Of a stretch of 64,000 nucleotides of DNA, positions 8,536 through 20,200 are shown piece by piece. The notes beneath the pieces are model-generated. The model was given only the letters and a program-made list of their open reading frames with translations. It searched no databases and was not told the origin of the DNA. Within the stretch, counting starts at the first letter, position 1. Each line of letters opens with the position of its first letter. The position numbers were made by a program, and so were the translations under genes. This DNA comes from Cellulomonas sp. Leaf395 (GTDB taxonomy: Bacteria; Actinomycetota; Actinomycetes; Actinomycetales; Cellulomonadaceae), in contig NZ_LMQI01000005.1 of assembly GCF_001424125.1 (NCBI RefSeq), positions 1 to 64,000 on the forward strand, read 5' to 3'.

Positions 8536-9768
8536 TTGGTCACGCTGTCGCCCGCGCGCTCACGCGCCGCGCTGTTCGCCCTCGCCCTCGGCGGGTTCGG
8601 CATCGGCACCACCGAGTTCGCGACGATGGGGCTGCTGCCCGAGATCGCCCACGACCTCGACGTCTCGATCCCCGTCGCCGGGCACGCCATCACCGCCTAT
8701 GCGCTCGGCGTCGTCGTCGGCGCCCCGACGCTCGCGGCCCTGGGCGCCCGCCTCGACCGGCGCCGACTCCTGCTGCTGCTGATGGTCGCGTTCACGGTGG
8801 GCAACGTGCTGTCCGCGTTCGCGCCGAGCATGGGCTGGCTCGTGCTCGCGCGGTTCCTCGCCGGACTTCCGCACGGGGCGTTCTTCGGGGTCGGCGCGGT
8901 CATGGGCACGGCCGTCGTGGGACCCGAGCGGCGCGGGCGTGCCGTGGCCGCGATGATGGCCGGCCTGACCGTCGCCTGCGCGGTCGGTGTCCCCCTGTCG
9001 ACGATCGTGGGTCAGGCCGTCGGCTGGCGCTGGGCGTTCGTCGGCGTCGGTGTGCTCGGCCTGATCACCCTCGCGGCCCTGCACGCGTGGACCCCGTCGT
9101 TGCCGTCTCCTCCTGGCACCACCGTCCGCACCGAGCTCGCCGCCCTGCGCAACCGTCGCCTCTGGATCGCGTTCGGCGCCGGCGCGGTCGGTTTCGGCGG
9201 CATGTTCGCCGTCTACTCCTACGTCAAGCCGCTGCTCACCGACGTGACCGGCCTGGGCATCGGGCTGGTGCCGTTGGTGCTCGCGCTGTACGGGATCGGC
9301 ATGACGATCGGGACGGTGGTCGGCGGCCGGCTCGCGGACAGGTCGGTGCTCGGCACGGTGATCGGCAGCATGGTCGCGACCATCGTCGTGCTCGTCGCGA
9401 TCGCGCTGGTCGGGGCGTACCCGGTGCCCGCCGTGCTCGCGCTCGTGCTGCTCGGTGTCACGTCGCAGGTGCTGGGGCTCTCGCTCCAGACACGGCTCAT
9501 GGACGTCTCGCCCGCCGCGCCGTCGCTCGGTGCGGCGCTGTGCCACTCCGCGCTCAACCTGGGCAACGCGGCGGGCGCGTTCGCCGGTGGGCTGGTCATC
9601 GCCGCCGGGTTCGGGTACCTCGCACCCGCCTGGGTAGGCGCCGGGCTGACCGCGATCGGGCTGGTCGTCGTGCTCGCCTTCGGACGCGATCCTGCCCCGG
9701 TCCTGTCACCGCCGACGGGTCCCGAAGATCGTGCGCGTGATCTCACGCCCGAGCTGAGTGCCCGCTGA
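8536..9768 (+). CDS. MFS transporter, drug/arabinose-efflux type
   Basis: 410 residues with 12 hydrophobic membrane segments. The opening FGIGTTEFATMGLLPEIAHDL is typical of the DHA1 family that includes AraJ and chloramphenicol exporters, and the loop 2-3 motif appears as GARLDRRRLL. It probably exports a small molecule by proton exchange; the substrate is unknown. The start is a TTG at 8536 with GGAGGG six bases upstream; no ATG or GTG fits better. Its last 63 bases overlap the 3' end of the convergent HerA-like gene, so the two transcripts share complementary 3' ends. Confidence 0.85.
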   Translation: MVTLSPARSRAALFALALGGFGIGTTEFATMGLLPEIAHDLDVSIPVAGHAITAYALGVVVGAPTLAALGARLDRRRLLLLLMVAFTVGNVLSAFAPSMGWLVLARFLAGLPHGAFFGVGAVMGTAVVGPERRGRAVAAMMAGLTVACAVGVPLSTIVGQAVGWRWAFVGVGVLGLITLAALHAWTPSLPSPPGTTVRTELAALRNRRLWIAFGAGAVGFGGMFAVYSYVKPLLTDVTGLGIGLVPLVLALYGIGMTIGTVVGGRLADRSVLGTVIGSMVATIVVLVAIALVGAYPVPAVLALVLLGVTSQVLGLSLQTRLMDVSPAAPSLGAALCHSALNLGNAAGAFAGGLVIAAGFGYLAPAWVGAGLTAIGLVVVLAFGRDPAPVLSPPTGPEDRARDLTPELSAR

Positions 9769-11442
9769 CCGCAGCAGGCTGTCCAGCGGGCTCGTCCGGC
9801 TGGTCGAGCGGCGTGGGGCGGACCGTCGCGCCTCCCGTGCTGCGTCGTCGGCCCTGTCCTGAGCCTCGTCGGCCTCCTGCTGCCTGCGCGCAGCCTCCTG
9901 CGACGCCGCAGCACGCACCGCGAGCAGCTCGTAGGCAGACTCCCGGTCCACCGCGACCGCGTACCGAGCGGACAGGGGTGATGCCGTCACGGCTGCGGCC
10001 ATGTCAGCCGCGGGCATCGGCTCCATCGACGACTGCGGGGCCCGCAACCGGGTCCACGCGACGGGGGTCGGCGTTCCCCGCTCCGACTGGACCGTCACCA
10101 CCGCCTCGCCGGTCCCCAGCGACTGGAGCAGCTGCTCGAGGTCGTACGGGGAGGTCGGGAATGTCCGGGAGGCCGCCCGCAGCGCCTTCGCGTCGTCCGG
10201 GGTGAATGCGCGCAACGCGTGCTGGACGCGGTTTCCCAGCTGGGCCAGCACGTCGCCGGGCACGTCCTTGGGGCTCTGCGTGACGAAGAAGACCCCGACC
10301 CCCTTGGACCGGATGAGCCGGACCGTCTGGGTCACCTGCGTGAGGAAGTCGCCCGACGCGCCTGTGAACAGCAGGTGCGCCTCGTCGAAGAAGAACACGA
10401 GCCGCGGCTTGTCGGGGTCGCCCACCTCGGGGAGCACCTGGAACAGCTCGGCAAGCAGCCACATGAGGAACGTCGAGAACAGCGCCGGCCGGTCCTGCAC
10501 CGCGGGCAGCTCGAGCGCGCTGATCACCCCGCGGCCGTCGGACGTGGTCCGCACCAGCTCGGAGACGTCGAACGCCGGCTCGCCGAAGAACGCGTCGGCC
10601 CCCTGAGCCTGCAACGCCACGATCTCGCGCAGGATCACGCCCGCGGTCGCCGCCGACAGCCCACCGATGCCCTTGAGCAGCGGCTTGCCCTCGTCGCTGA
10701 CCAGGTACGCGATCGTCGCCTGCAGGTCCTTGAGGTCCAGCAGCGCCAGGCCCTGCGTGTCCGCCCAGTGCATGATCAGGCCCAGGCTCGACTCCTGGGT
10801 GGCGTTCAGCCCGAGCACCTTGGCCAGGAGCAGCGGGCCGAAGTCCGTGACGGTCGTCCGCACCGGCGACCCTTCGCCGAGCCCGCCGAGGCTGAGGAAC
10901 TCCACCGGCGACGCGGTCGCCACCCACTCCTGCCCGAGGCTCGCGGTCCGGGCCAGCAGCTTCTCGCTCGACGTACCCGGGACGGCCAGTCCGGACAGGT
11001 CGCCCTTGATGTCGGCGACGAAGACCGGCACGCCCGCGGCCGACAGGCCCTCGGTCAGCACCTGGAGCGTCTTGGTCTTGCCCGTCCCGGTCGCGCCCGC
11101 CACCAGACCGTGGCGGTTCATCATGGCCAACGGGATCCCGACCGGGGCGCCGGGGATCGCGACGTCGTCCTCGACCAGGGCGCCGACCGGGAGCATCGGC
11201 CCGGTGAACGTGTAGCCGGCGACGATCTGCGCGGCGTGCTCCGACAGTGCCGGGGCCGTGGAGGCAGGCGCGGCCGGCGTGGAGCTCTGCGCTGCTGCCG
11301 CCTCAGCTGCGGCGAGCGCTGCGGCGGCCGCCTCTGCCCTGGCCTCCGCCGCCTCGGCAGCCGCCTGCGCGGCCGCGGCGCGCAGGGCGGCAAGGTCTGC
11401 GGAGGACCCGGCGGGGGCCGACGGCGGCGAGCTGTCCGACAT
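9706..11442 (-). CDS. HerA-like ATPase of the DUF853 family
   Basis: 578 residues. An Ala-rich coiled-coil-like N-terminus (about residues 10-55) precedes an ATPase core with Walker A GATGTGKT at about 116-123 and Walker B LVFFFDEAHLL at about 343, plus VFFVTQSPKDVP as sensor. DUF853 proteins are related to the HerA/FtsK translocases; their role is not settled, and DNA or protein translocation is only inferred. The C-terminal ~80 residues are charged and low in complexity. The ATG at 11442 has TATGCT six bases upstream (leaderless), back to back with leuS, which is also leaderless, across 78 bases. Confidence 0.85.
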   Translation of the reverse strand: MSDSSPPSAPAGSSADLAALRAAAAQAAAEAAEARAEAAAAALAAAEAAAAQSSTPAAPASTAPALSEHAAQIVAGYTFTGPMLPVGALVEDDVAIPGAPVGIPLAMMNRHGLVAGATGTGKTKTLQVLTEGLSAAGVPVFVADIKGDLSGLAVPGTSSEKLLARTASLGQEWVATASPVEFLSLGGLGEGSPVRTTVTDFGPLLLAKVLGLNATQESSLGLIMHWADTQGLALLDLKDLQATIAYLVSDEGKPLLKGIGGLSAATAGVILREIVALQAQGADAFFGEPAFDVSELVRTTSDGRGVISALELPAVQDRPALFSTFLMWLLAELFQVLPEVGDPDKPRLVFFFDEAHLLFTGASGDFLTQVTQTVRLIRSKGVGVFFVTQSPKDVPGDVLAQLGNRVQHALRAFTPDDAKALRAASRTFPTSPYDLEQLLQSLGTGEAVVTVQSERGTPTPVAWTRLRAPQSSMEPMPAADMAAAVTASPLSARYAVAVDRESAYELLAVRAAASQEAARRQQEADEAQDRADDAAREARRSAPRRSTSRTSPLDSLLRSAGTQLGREITRTIFGTRRR

Positions 11443-11448
11443 GTCCGG

Positions 11449-11454
11449 AGCATA
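11449..11454 (-). promoter_or_regulatory. Leaderless -10 element of the HerA-like gene
   Basis: TATGCT on the minus strand with exactly six bases to the ATG. Together with 11509-11514 it makes a compact divergent promoter pair. Confidence 0.55.
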
Positions 11455-11508
11455 CGACCGGGCGTCCGGTCGCACCCGGCCGCGTACGGCGCCCCGACGC
11501 GCGGTCGG

Positions 11509-11514
11509 TAAACT
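11509..11514 (+). promoter_or_regulatory. Leaderless -10 element of leuS
   Basis: TAAACT, then six bases, then the GTG start. No Shine-Dalgarno sequence fits in between. No good -35 hexamer is visible. Confidence 0.55.
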
Positions 11515-11520
11515 CGCCGG

Positions 11521-14412
<2,892 letters not shown>

Positions 14413-14417
14413 CCCGC

Positions 14418-15401
14418 ATGCCCTCACGGCGCCACGTCGACCAGCCGTCGGTCGCGATCGTCACCGACTCGACGGTGTCCCTCCCCGAGGGGGCCGCGGA
14501 GCGGTGGGGCATCGGCGTCGTCCCGCTGGATGTGGTGATCGACGGAGTGCGGCACGTCGAAGGCGTCGACCTGACGCCGGGCGACCTGCTCGCCGCACTG
14601 ACCTCGGGCGCCAAGGTGTCGACGTCGCAGCCGCCGCCTGCTGCCTTCGCCGCGGCCTACGAGCGCGCTGCGGCGTCCGGTGCGGGGGAGATCGTCTCGA
14701 TCCACCTGTCGGGTGACCTGTCGGGCACCGTCCGGGCGGCACGGCTCGCTGCCGAGGCATCGCCGGTCCCCGTCCACGTGGTCGACTCCCGGGCGGTCGC
14801 GATGGCGCTCGGGTTCGCGGTGCTGGACGCGGCACGCTTCTCGGTCGGTCCGCCGAGCGAGGCTGCCGTACCTGTGTCCGGACCGGTGTCCGGACCGGTG
14901 TCCGGACCGGTGGCCGTGGCGCGTGCGTGGTGGCACGCCCGTGGCCGCGTCGAGACCCGGCTGCCCTCCGGGGCCGAGGTCGCTGAGCGCGGCCGTGCGG
15001 TCGCCGGCTCGACCCGCGTCTGGTTCCTCGTCGACTCCCTCGACCACCTGCGCCGCGGTGGCCGGCTGAGCATCCCCGCGACCGCGATCGGCATCGTGCT
15101 CGGGCTGCGCCCGATCCTCACGCTCGACGACGGCGGGATCGAGCTCATCGAAAAGGTGCGCACGCGGCGCGCTGCTCGCGAGCGGCTGGTCGCCCTCGCG
15201 GTCGCCGAGATCGCGCAACGCCCCCACGCGCGCGCCGCCGTGCACCACCTCGGACAGCCCGAGCTCGCGGCGACGCTCGCGAGCGAGCTGGCGAGCGCGG
15301 TGGGGGACCGCCTCGACGAGACAGCCGTCTGCGAGTCCAGCGCGGTGCTCGCTGCGCACGCCGGTCCCGGGCTCCTCGCGATCGTGGTCGCCGACGCCTG
15401 A
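14418..15401 (+). CDS. DegV family fatty-acid-binding protein
   Basis: 327 residues. SVAIVTDSTVSLP at the start, VSTSQPPPAAFAAAYERA, IVSIHLSGDLSGTVRAARLAA and the later FLVDSLDHLRRGGRLSIPATAIGIVLGLRPIL (in parts) are the DegV pattern. DegV/FakB proteins bind a fatty acid and present it to a kinase; no FakA gene is in this window. An unusual insertion of three VSGP units between the two lobes is encoded by a 12-base tandem repeat. ATG 14418 follows the leuS stop by 5 bases, which suggests translational coupling. Confidence 0.88.
   Translation: MPSRRHVDQPSVAIVTDSTVSLPEGAAERWGIGVVPLDVVIDGVRHVEGVDLTPGDLLAALTSGAKVSTSQPPPAAFAAAYERAAASGAGEIVSIHLSGDLSGTVRAARLAAEASPVPVHVVDSRAVAMALGFAVLDAARFSVGPPSEAAVPVSGPVSGPVSGPVAVARAWWHARGRVETRLPSGAEVAERGRAVAGSTRVWFLVDSLDHLRRGGRLSIPATAIGIVLGLRPILTLDDGGIELIEKVRTRRAARERLVALAVAEIAQRPHARAAVHHLGQPELAATLASELASAVGDRLDETAVCESSAVLAAHAGPGLLAIVVADA
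14874..14909 (+). repeat. 12-base tandem repeat, three copies, in degV
   Basis: GTGTCCGGACCG occurs three times in a row and adds VSGPVSGPVSGP between the lobes of the DegV protein. The reading frame is kept, so copy number can vary without destroying the gene. Confidence 0.9.
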
Positions 15402-15509
15402 CCGTCGCCGCGTTCCCGCGATCCGCCCACAGCCCGGCCCGACGGCGCCCTGCGCCCGACGGTCCACGTTCCGGCTCCTGGGGTCCTGCGCCGATCGTAG
15501 GTTCGCCGG

Positions 15510-16709
15510 GTGCTACGCCGTGATCGCGACCTCGTCCGGATCGCCCAGCACCGCCTGACCGCGCTCGTCGCCCCCCGCGCGCCCGGCGGTCCGCCGGGTC
15601 CTAAGCACGCGAGGACCGGGGTGCCCACCACTCCGCCGGGAGTCGGAGACTCGCCCGCTCCCGCTAGCGCCGGGGTGCCCACCACCCCGCCGGGAGTCGG
15701 CGACCCGACCGGTCCCGCACCCGTGTGGCCAGACGGTCCCTTCCTGGGCGGGCCCGATCCTGCGAACCACCCGGCAGTGGCTCACCGCAGCACCGACGCA
15801 CCTGCGAGCCGGAGCGAGGCGCCGCAGGCTGAGACCGGCTGGATTCCGCGGCCGGCCCGCGTCCCGACGCCCCCTCGCGAGTTCGATTCCCCGTCCGCCC
15901 TTGTCGATGTCCCACCGGGCCTGGCACATGTCGAGACCTCGCAGTCGCTCGAGCCGATGACGCCCGAGCCGATGACGCCCGAGCCGATGACGCCCGAGCA
16001 GCACCGACCCCCTGTCGCGGCCCCACAGACCCTGACGACTGCGGCGCTCCAGATCGCCGCTGCCGGCTACGCCGCGGCCCACGGCGATCCGACCACCAGT
16101 GTGGCGGTGCCGCGCCGCCGGGTGCGATGGGCGGTCTCGTGGCGGCTCGCCGGGGCCGCGGGGGCTGTGGTTCTGCTGGTGGCCGGCGCGGTCGCGCTGC
16201 GTGCTGCGGCTGTCGCGCCCGGGCCTGCCGTGGTCCTGCCGACGCCGGCCCCGAGCAGCCCCGTCGCTCCCGCGTCCCCGACCGCGGTGGCAGGCGTCGT
16301 CGTCGACGTGGTCGGTGCCGTTGCCGCGCCCGGCGTCGTCCGGCTCGCGCAGGGATCGCGGGTGGTTGACGCCATCGCCGCGGCGGGTGGAACGACCGCG
16401 GACGCGCAGGTCAGCGCCCTCAACCTCGCGCGCATCCTTGTCGACGGCGAGCAGATCGCGGTGCCCAGGCCGGGGGAGCAAGCGGCGGGCGTCGATGCCG
16501 CGGTGTCCACCGGCGGGGACGACCTCGTGGACCTCAACACCGCCGACGCCGCGGCACTCGACGGGCTGCCCGGCATCGGTCCGGTGCTGGCCGACAGGAT
16601 CGTGGCGCACCGGGAGGACGGACCCTTCACCACGGTCGACGAGCTCGCGGACGTCGCCGGGATCGGCCCGACGCTCCTCGAACGTCTGCGGGACCTGGTC
16701 CGGGTGTGA
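15510..16709 (+). CDS. comEA: ComEA family DNA-binding competence protein
   Basis: 399 residues, longer than the usual 200-270 because of a ~200-residue disordered, Pro-rich cytoplasmic part. One membrane helix lies at about 207-230. Outside it come an SLBB-type domain (VVDVVGAVAAPGVVRL, then SRVVDAIAAAGG) and a C-terminal helix-hairpin-helix pair (LNTADAAALDGLPGIGPVLADRIV ... DVAGIGPTLLERL) that binds double-stranded DNA. GTG 15510 has TAGGTT six bases upstream (leaderless). Its stop overlaps the comEC start (GTGA). The N-terminal part carries two families of internal repeats. The role in DNA uptake is inferred from the family. Confidence 0.9.
   Translation: MLRRDRDLVRIAQHRLTALVAPRAPGGPPGPKHARTGVPTTPPGVGDSPAPASAGVPTTPPGVGDPTGPAPVWPDGPFLGGPDPANHPAVAHRSTDAPASRSEAPQAETGWIPRPARVPTPPREFDSPSALVDVPPGLAHVETSQSLEPMTPEPMTPEPMTPEQHRPPVAAPQTLTTAALQIAAAGYAAAHGDPTTSVAVPRRRVRWAVSWRLAGAAGAVVLLVAGAVALRAAAVAPGPAVVLPTPAPSSPVAPASPTAVAGVVVDVVGAVAAPGVVRLAQGSRVVDAIAAAGGTTADAQVSALNLARILVDGEQIAVPRPGEQAAGVDAAVSTGGDDLVDLNTADAAALDGLPGIGPVLADRIVAHREDGPFTTVDELADVAGIGPTLLERLRDLVRV
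15616..15707 (+). repeat. Two 38-base direct repeats in comEA, 54-base period
   Basis: Copies at 15616-15653 and 15670-15707 match at about 35 of 38 bases and each encode GVPTTPPGVGD. The core holds a short inverted repeat (ACTCC-GCCG-GGAGT in copy one). They lie in the disordered N-terminal part and stay in frame. Confidence 0.8.
15951..15995 (+). repeat. 15-base tandem repeat, three copies, in comEA
   Basis: GAGCCGATGACGCCC is repeated three times and encodes EPMTP three times in the disordered cytoplasmic part of ComEA. Confidence 0.9.
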
Positions 16710-18439
16710 GCGGAATGCGAGCTCGTGCGCGACCTGGCCCGAATGAGGTGCCCACCCACGCACCCGCGGGAGCGGCAGTGCCACTGCGACCGTCCGAGCG
16801 ACGTACTCCGGGCGAGACGACGCCCGCCGAGCCGGGGTCGGACGAGGACGCCGACCCGCCGATCACGGTCGACGTGCGACTGCTCCCGGCTGCCACGGTC
16901 GCGTGGCTCGCTGCGCTGCTCGTCGTGCGGGTGCCGTCGCGCGCCGCCCTGATCGTCGCTCTGGTGTGCGTGGTCTGTCTCGCCGTCGCCGTCGGGGTCC
17001 TCGCGGTAGGTCGTCGGTCGACGCGGCCCGACGGCGCAGTCGCGCAGGCGCTCGACGAGAGGCTCGGCGTGCGACGGTCGCCGTCGCGAGGCACGGTGAG
17101 CGCGGTCGGCCCGGTCGTCGTCCTCGCCCTCGCCGCGGCCGTGGCCGTGCTCGGTGCAGGCGCCGGCCAGACGGCTGCGCGCGACAAGGGTCTGCTCCCG
17201 GTGCTCGCTGCGGACGGTGCGGCGGGCCGGGTCGAGGGCGTCGTGGTCGGTGAGCCGACCGTGCTCCCGCCGGCGTGGCCGGGTGCGCCCGTGCGGGTCC
17301 GGACCTTGATCGCTGTCGACCGCGTTGCCGCTCGAGGCCGGGAGTCCGGCGCCACGGGTCGGGTGCTCGTGCTCGGCCCGTCCTCGTGGGCCGGCCTGCC
17401 GTCTGGTGCCCGGGTCGCCGTCGCCGGACGCCTGCGCGCGGGCGAGCTGGGCGGACGGACGGTCGCGGTCCTGCTGAGCGGTGGAGAGCCGGACGTGGTG
17501 TCAGCGCCGTCCGCGCCGGACGCGGCCGCAGAGCGGTTCCGGGACGGCGTGCGGGCGCTCGCGGCCACGCTCCCGGGCGACGCCGGAGCGCTGTTCGCGG
17601 GCGTCACCGTCGGTGACACGACCGCGATCCCCGACGAGCTCGGGGACGCCCTGCGAACCGCGGGACTGACCCACGTGACGGCGGTGTCGGGTGCGCACTT
17701 CTCGCTGGTCGCCGCCCTCGTGCTCGCTCTCACATCGGCCGTTCGCCTGCCCCGGCCCGCCAGGGCGGGCCTCACCGTCGCGGCGATGGCGGCGATGGTG
17801 CTCGTCGTGCACCCGTCGCCGAGCGTGCTGCGAGCCGCCGCGATGGGGCTCGTGGCCCTGCTCGGTGTGCTGCTCGGCCGCCCGCACCGTGCTCCCGCCG
17901 CGCTCGGGGCGACCGTCGTCCTGCTGCTCGTCGCGGACCCCTGGCTGGCCGGCGAGCTGGGCTTCGTGCTCTCGGTGCTCGCGACCGGCGCCCTGGTGCT
18001 CCTCGGCGGACCGCTCGCTGACCGCTGGGCCGGGGCGCTCGGGCGTCCGGTCGCGACCGCCATCGCCCTGCCGGTCGCCGCACAGCTGGTGTGCGCCCCG
18101 GTGATCCTGCTGCTCTCGCCCGCGGTGTCCCTCTACGCGGTCCCCGCGAACGTCCTGGCCGCCCCGGCCGTCACCCCCGCAACCGTGCTCGGCCTCGCAG
18201 CTGGTTGTGTCGCGCCGTGGTGGTCTGCCGGCGCCCAGGTGCTGGCGTTAGGCAGCGGCGCAGCCTGTTGGTGGATCGGTGCCGTCGGACGCGTGGCGGC
18301 CGCCGCGCCCGGCGCGCAGGTGGCGTGGCTTCCGGGGTGGATCGGGGCGACCGTGCTCGCGACCGCGGGACTGTGTGCGCTCAGGCTGCTCGTTGTCGTC
18401 GGCCGTGCGCGGGAGCCGCAGTCGGCTGGGCGTCAGTGA
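16706..18439 (+). CDS. comEC: ComEC/Rec2 DNA uptake channel, without metallo-beta-lactamase domain
   Basis: 577 residues. Two N-terminal membrane segments and a soluble OB-like part lead into the Competence domain, recognisable from HVTAVSGAHFSLVAAL at about 323 and a series of hydrophobic helices up to the C-terminus. In many bacteria ComEC runs to about 750-800 residues with a metallo-beta-lactamase nuclease domain; that domain is absent and the next gene starts 20 bases later, so it was not simply displaced. GTG 16706 overlaps the comEA stop by four bases. It should form the channel for incoming single-stranded DNA. Confidence 0.88.
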   Translation: MSGMRARARPGPNEVPTHAPAGAAVPLRPSERRTPGETTPAEPGSDEDADPPITVDVRLLPAATVAWLAALLVVRVPSRAALIVALVCVVCLAVAVGVLAVGRRSTRPDGAVAQALDERLGVRRSPSRGTVSAVGPVVVLALAAAVAVLGAGAGQTAARDKGLLPVLAADGAAGRVEGVVVGEPTVLPPAWPGAPVRVRTLIAVDRVAARGRESGATGRVLVLGPSSWAGLPSGARVAVAGRLRAGELGGRTVAVLLSGGEPDVVSAPSAPDAAAERFRDGVRALAATLPGDAGALFAGVTVGDTTAIPDELGDALRTAGLTHVTAVSGAHFSLVAALVLALTSAVRLPRPARAGLTVAAMAAMVLVVHPSPSVLRAAAMGLVALLGVLLGRPHRAPAALGATVVLLLVADPWLAGELGFVLSVLATGALVLLGGPLADRWAGALGRPVATAIALPVAAQLVCAPVILLLSPAVSLYAVPANVLAAPAVTPATVLGLAAGCVAPWWSAGAQVLALGSGAACWWIGAVGRVAAAAPGAQVAWLPGWIGATVLATAGLCALRLLVVVGRAREPQSAGRQ

Positions 18440-18458
18440 CGTCTGGCAGGCTGTGCCC

Positions 18459-19478
18459 GTGCCTCCCGCGACCCGCCGTCCTGCCGCCCGCGCCAGCAAG
18501 GGCCCGGTCGGCGTCTCGTGGGAGGCGGTCGAGCTCGCGCCCGTCCTCCTGGTCAGCGGCGCCGAGGACCTGCTCGCAGACCGCGCTGTCGACCGGGTCG
18601 TCTCCCTCGCCCGCGCCGCGGACGCCGGCGTCGAGGTCACCCGGCTCGATGCCGCCGACTACTCGTCGGGCACTCTCGGCGTGGTCAGCAGCCCGTCCCT
18701 CTTCGCTGAGGACAAGGTCGTGGTGGTCGACGGGCTCGAGCGCGCCGGCGAGGAGCTGCTGGCTGATGTCACGGCGTACCTCGCGGCGCCTCCGACCGAG
18801 GTCGTGCTCGTCCTGCGGCACGCCGGCGGTCCACGGGGCAAGAAGCTGCTCGACGCGCTGCGGTCGGCGGGCGTGCCGACTGTGGCGTGCGACGTCGTGA
18901 AGTCCGACGGCGACAAGAGCGCCTTCGTCACCGCGGAGCTCCGACGGGCCGGGCGCCGCGCCGATGCGCAGGCCGTGCGCGCCCTGGTGGACGCCGTGGG
19001 CAGCGACCTGCGCGAGCTCGCCGCCTCCTGCGCGCAGATCGTCGCGGACACCACCGGGCTGATCGGGCCGGAGGTCGTCGAGCGCTACTACGGGGGGCGG
19101 ATCGAGGCGACGGGCTTCCGTGTCGCCGACGCCGCCGTCGCCGGGCAGTCGGGGCAGGCCGTGGCACTGCTGCGGCATGCGCTCGCGACCGGCGTGGACC
19201 CGGTGCCCGTCGTCGCTGCCCTCGCCGCCAAGCTCCGGGTGCTGGCCAAGGTGGCGGCGGTGCGCGGCCGCGGGGCCGGGGCGGTCCGGGACCTGGGGCT
19301 CGCTCCGTGGCAGACGGACCGCGCCATGGCGGACCTGCGCCGGTGGACGCCCGAAGGGCTGGCAAGCGCTATCTCCGCAGTCGCGCAGGCAGACGCGGAG
19401 GTCAAGGGGGAGGGCCGTGATCCCCAGTTCGCGGTGGAGCGGGCAGTGCTGCGGGTCGCCGCCGCCGTCAAGGCCTGA
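18459..19478 (+). CDS. holA: DNA polymerase III subunit delta
   Basis: 339 residues with the clamp-loader delta pattern: APVLLVSGAEDLLADRAVDRVV at the start, SLFAEDKVVVVDGLE, VVLVLRHAGGPRGKKLLDAL and the C-terminal ALAAKLRVLAKVAAVRG helices. It opens the beta clamp for loading onto DNA. Two GTG codons, 18453 and 18459, are possible; 18459 was chosen because CAGGCT (18447-18452) is then exactly six bases upstream, as at the CHAD gene. Placement directly after comEC is common in bacteria. The convergent EAL gene ends 10 bases downstream. Confidence 0.93.
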   Translation: MPPATRRPAARASKGPVGVSWEAVELAPVLLVSGAEDLLADRAVDRVVSLARAADAGVEVTRLDAADYSSGTLGVVSSPSLFAEDKVVVVDGLERAGEELLADVTAYLAAPPTEVVLVLRHAGGPRGKKLLDALRSAGVPTVACDVVKSDGDKSAFVTAELRRAGRRADAQAVRALVDAVGSDLRELAASCAQIVADTTGLIGPEVVERYYGGRIEATGFRVADAAVAGQSGQAVALLRHALATGVDPVPVVAALAAKLRVLAKVAAVRGRGAGAVRDLGLAPWQTDRAMADLRRWTPEGLASAISAVAQADAEVKGEGRDPQFAVERAVLRVAAAVKA

Positions 19479-19487
19479 GGATCGTGC

Positions 19488-20111
19488 CTACGCGCGCAGG
19501 GTGATCGCGGGACCGAGCACGTCCCCCTGCAGGAGGTCGAACCCCCAGCCGATGCACTCCTCGACCAGCAGGGAGTCGGAGACCCGCTCCGCGATCAGCC
19601 GGGCGCCGTGCTCGCGCGCAAGCTGCACGAGGGAGGAGCCCTGCCGGCGGACGTCTCGGCAGTCGATCTTCACGAAGTCGGCGTAGGGCATCATCGCGAC
19701 CTGGTCCGGCTCCGCAGCGAAGTCGTCGATCGCGATGAGGTATCCGCGCAGCCGCAGTCGCTCCAGGCCGGCGATGACCGCGTCGTCCGCCGTGACGGAC
19801 TCGACGATCTCGAGCACCAGACGTCCTGCGTGAGCGGGGAGCGGGCGGTCGTCGACCAGGAACGAGCGGGTGATGTTCACGAACGCAAAGGTCGTGGCCA
19901 CGGGGGGACCGTCTCCGAAGAGGACCTCTAGCACCGACGCCGTGGCGACGTCCTGGCGGTCGGAGCGCCACCGGTCGACCTGCGCGGGAAGGCCGTCACG
20001 GGACCGGTAGAGGAACTCGTTGCCGAACAGGCGGCCGTCCGTCGTCCAGATGGGCTGGGACGCGATGGGGAGCCGCGAAGGGAGAGCGGGGGAGGCGACG
20101 GACGCGATCAC
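19488..20111 (-). CDS. Compact EAL-domain protein with key residues kept
   Basis: 207 residues, shorter than the ~240 of a typical EAL domain. It keeps the positions needed to bind and cut cyclic di-GMP: EFLYR (ExLxR, Glu32), FVNIT, LEIVES, IDDFA, DFVKID, IAERVSD and LLQGD. There is no GGDEF, PAS or membrane part, so it is probably a soluble phosphodiesterase or a c-di-GMP receptor. Start GTG 20111 has no clear ribosome binding site. It lies 89 bases downstream of a related but degenerate EAL gene on the same strand, consistent with duplication. Confidence 0.75.
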   Translation of the reverse strand: MIASVASPALPSRLPIASQPIWTTDGRLFGNEFLYRSRDGLPAQVDRWRSDRQDVATASVLEVLFGDGPPVATTFAFVNITRSFLVDDRPLPAHAGRLVLEIVESVTADDAVIAGLERLRLRGYLIAIDDFAAEPDQVAMMPYADFVKIDCRDVRRQGSSLVQLAREHGARLIAERVSDSLLVEECIGWGFDLLQGDVLGPAITLRA

Positions 20112-20200
20112 GCTTGATGAGAGCGTCGCGGCGTGGCTTCATGACGCGGGTTCACCCGATCGGAGCAGCCGACTGTGACGGAGCACATCAGCGGATGGGG

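Noticed and set aside
15616..15995. Direct repeats in comEA as a possible CRISPR array
   Set aside because: Only two or three copies, in frame within a coding region, without spacers of even length.
18453..18455. Alternative holA start GTG
   Set aside because: The codon two positions later keeps the six-base spacing to CAGGCT seen at other leaderless genes. The choice changes only two residues.
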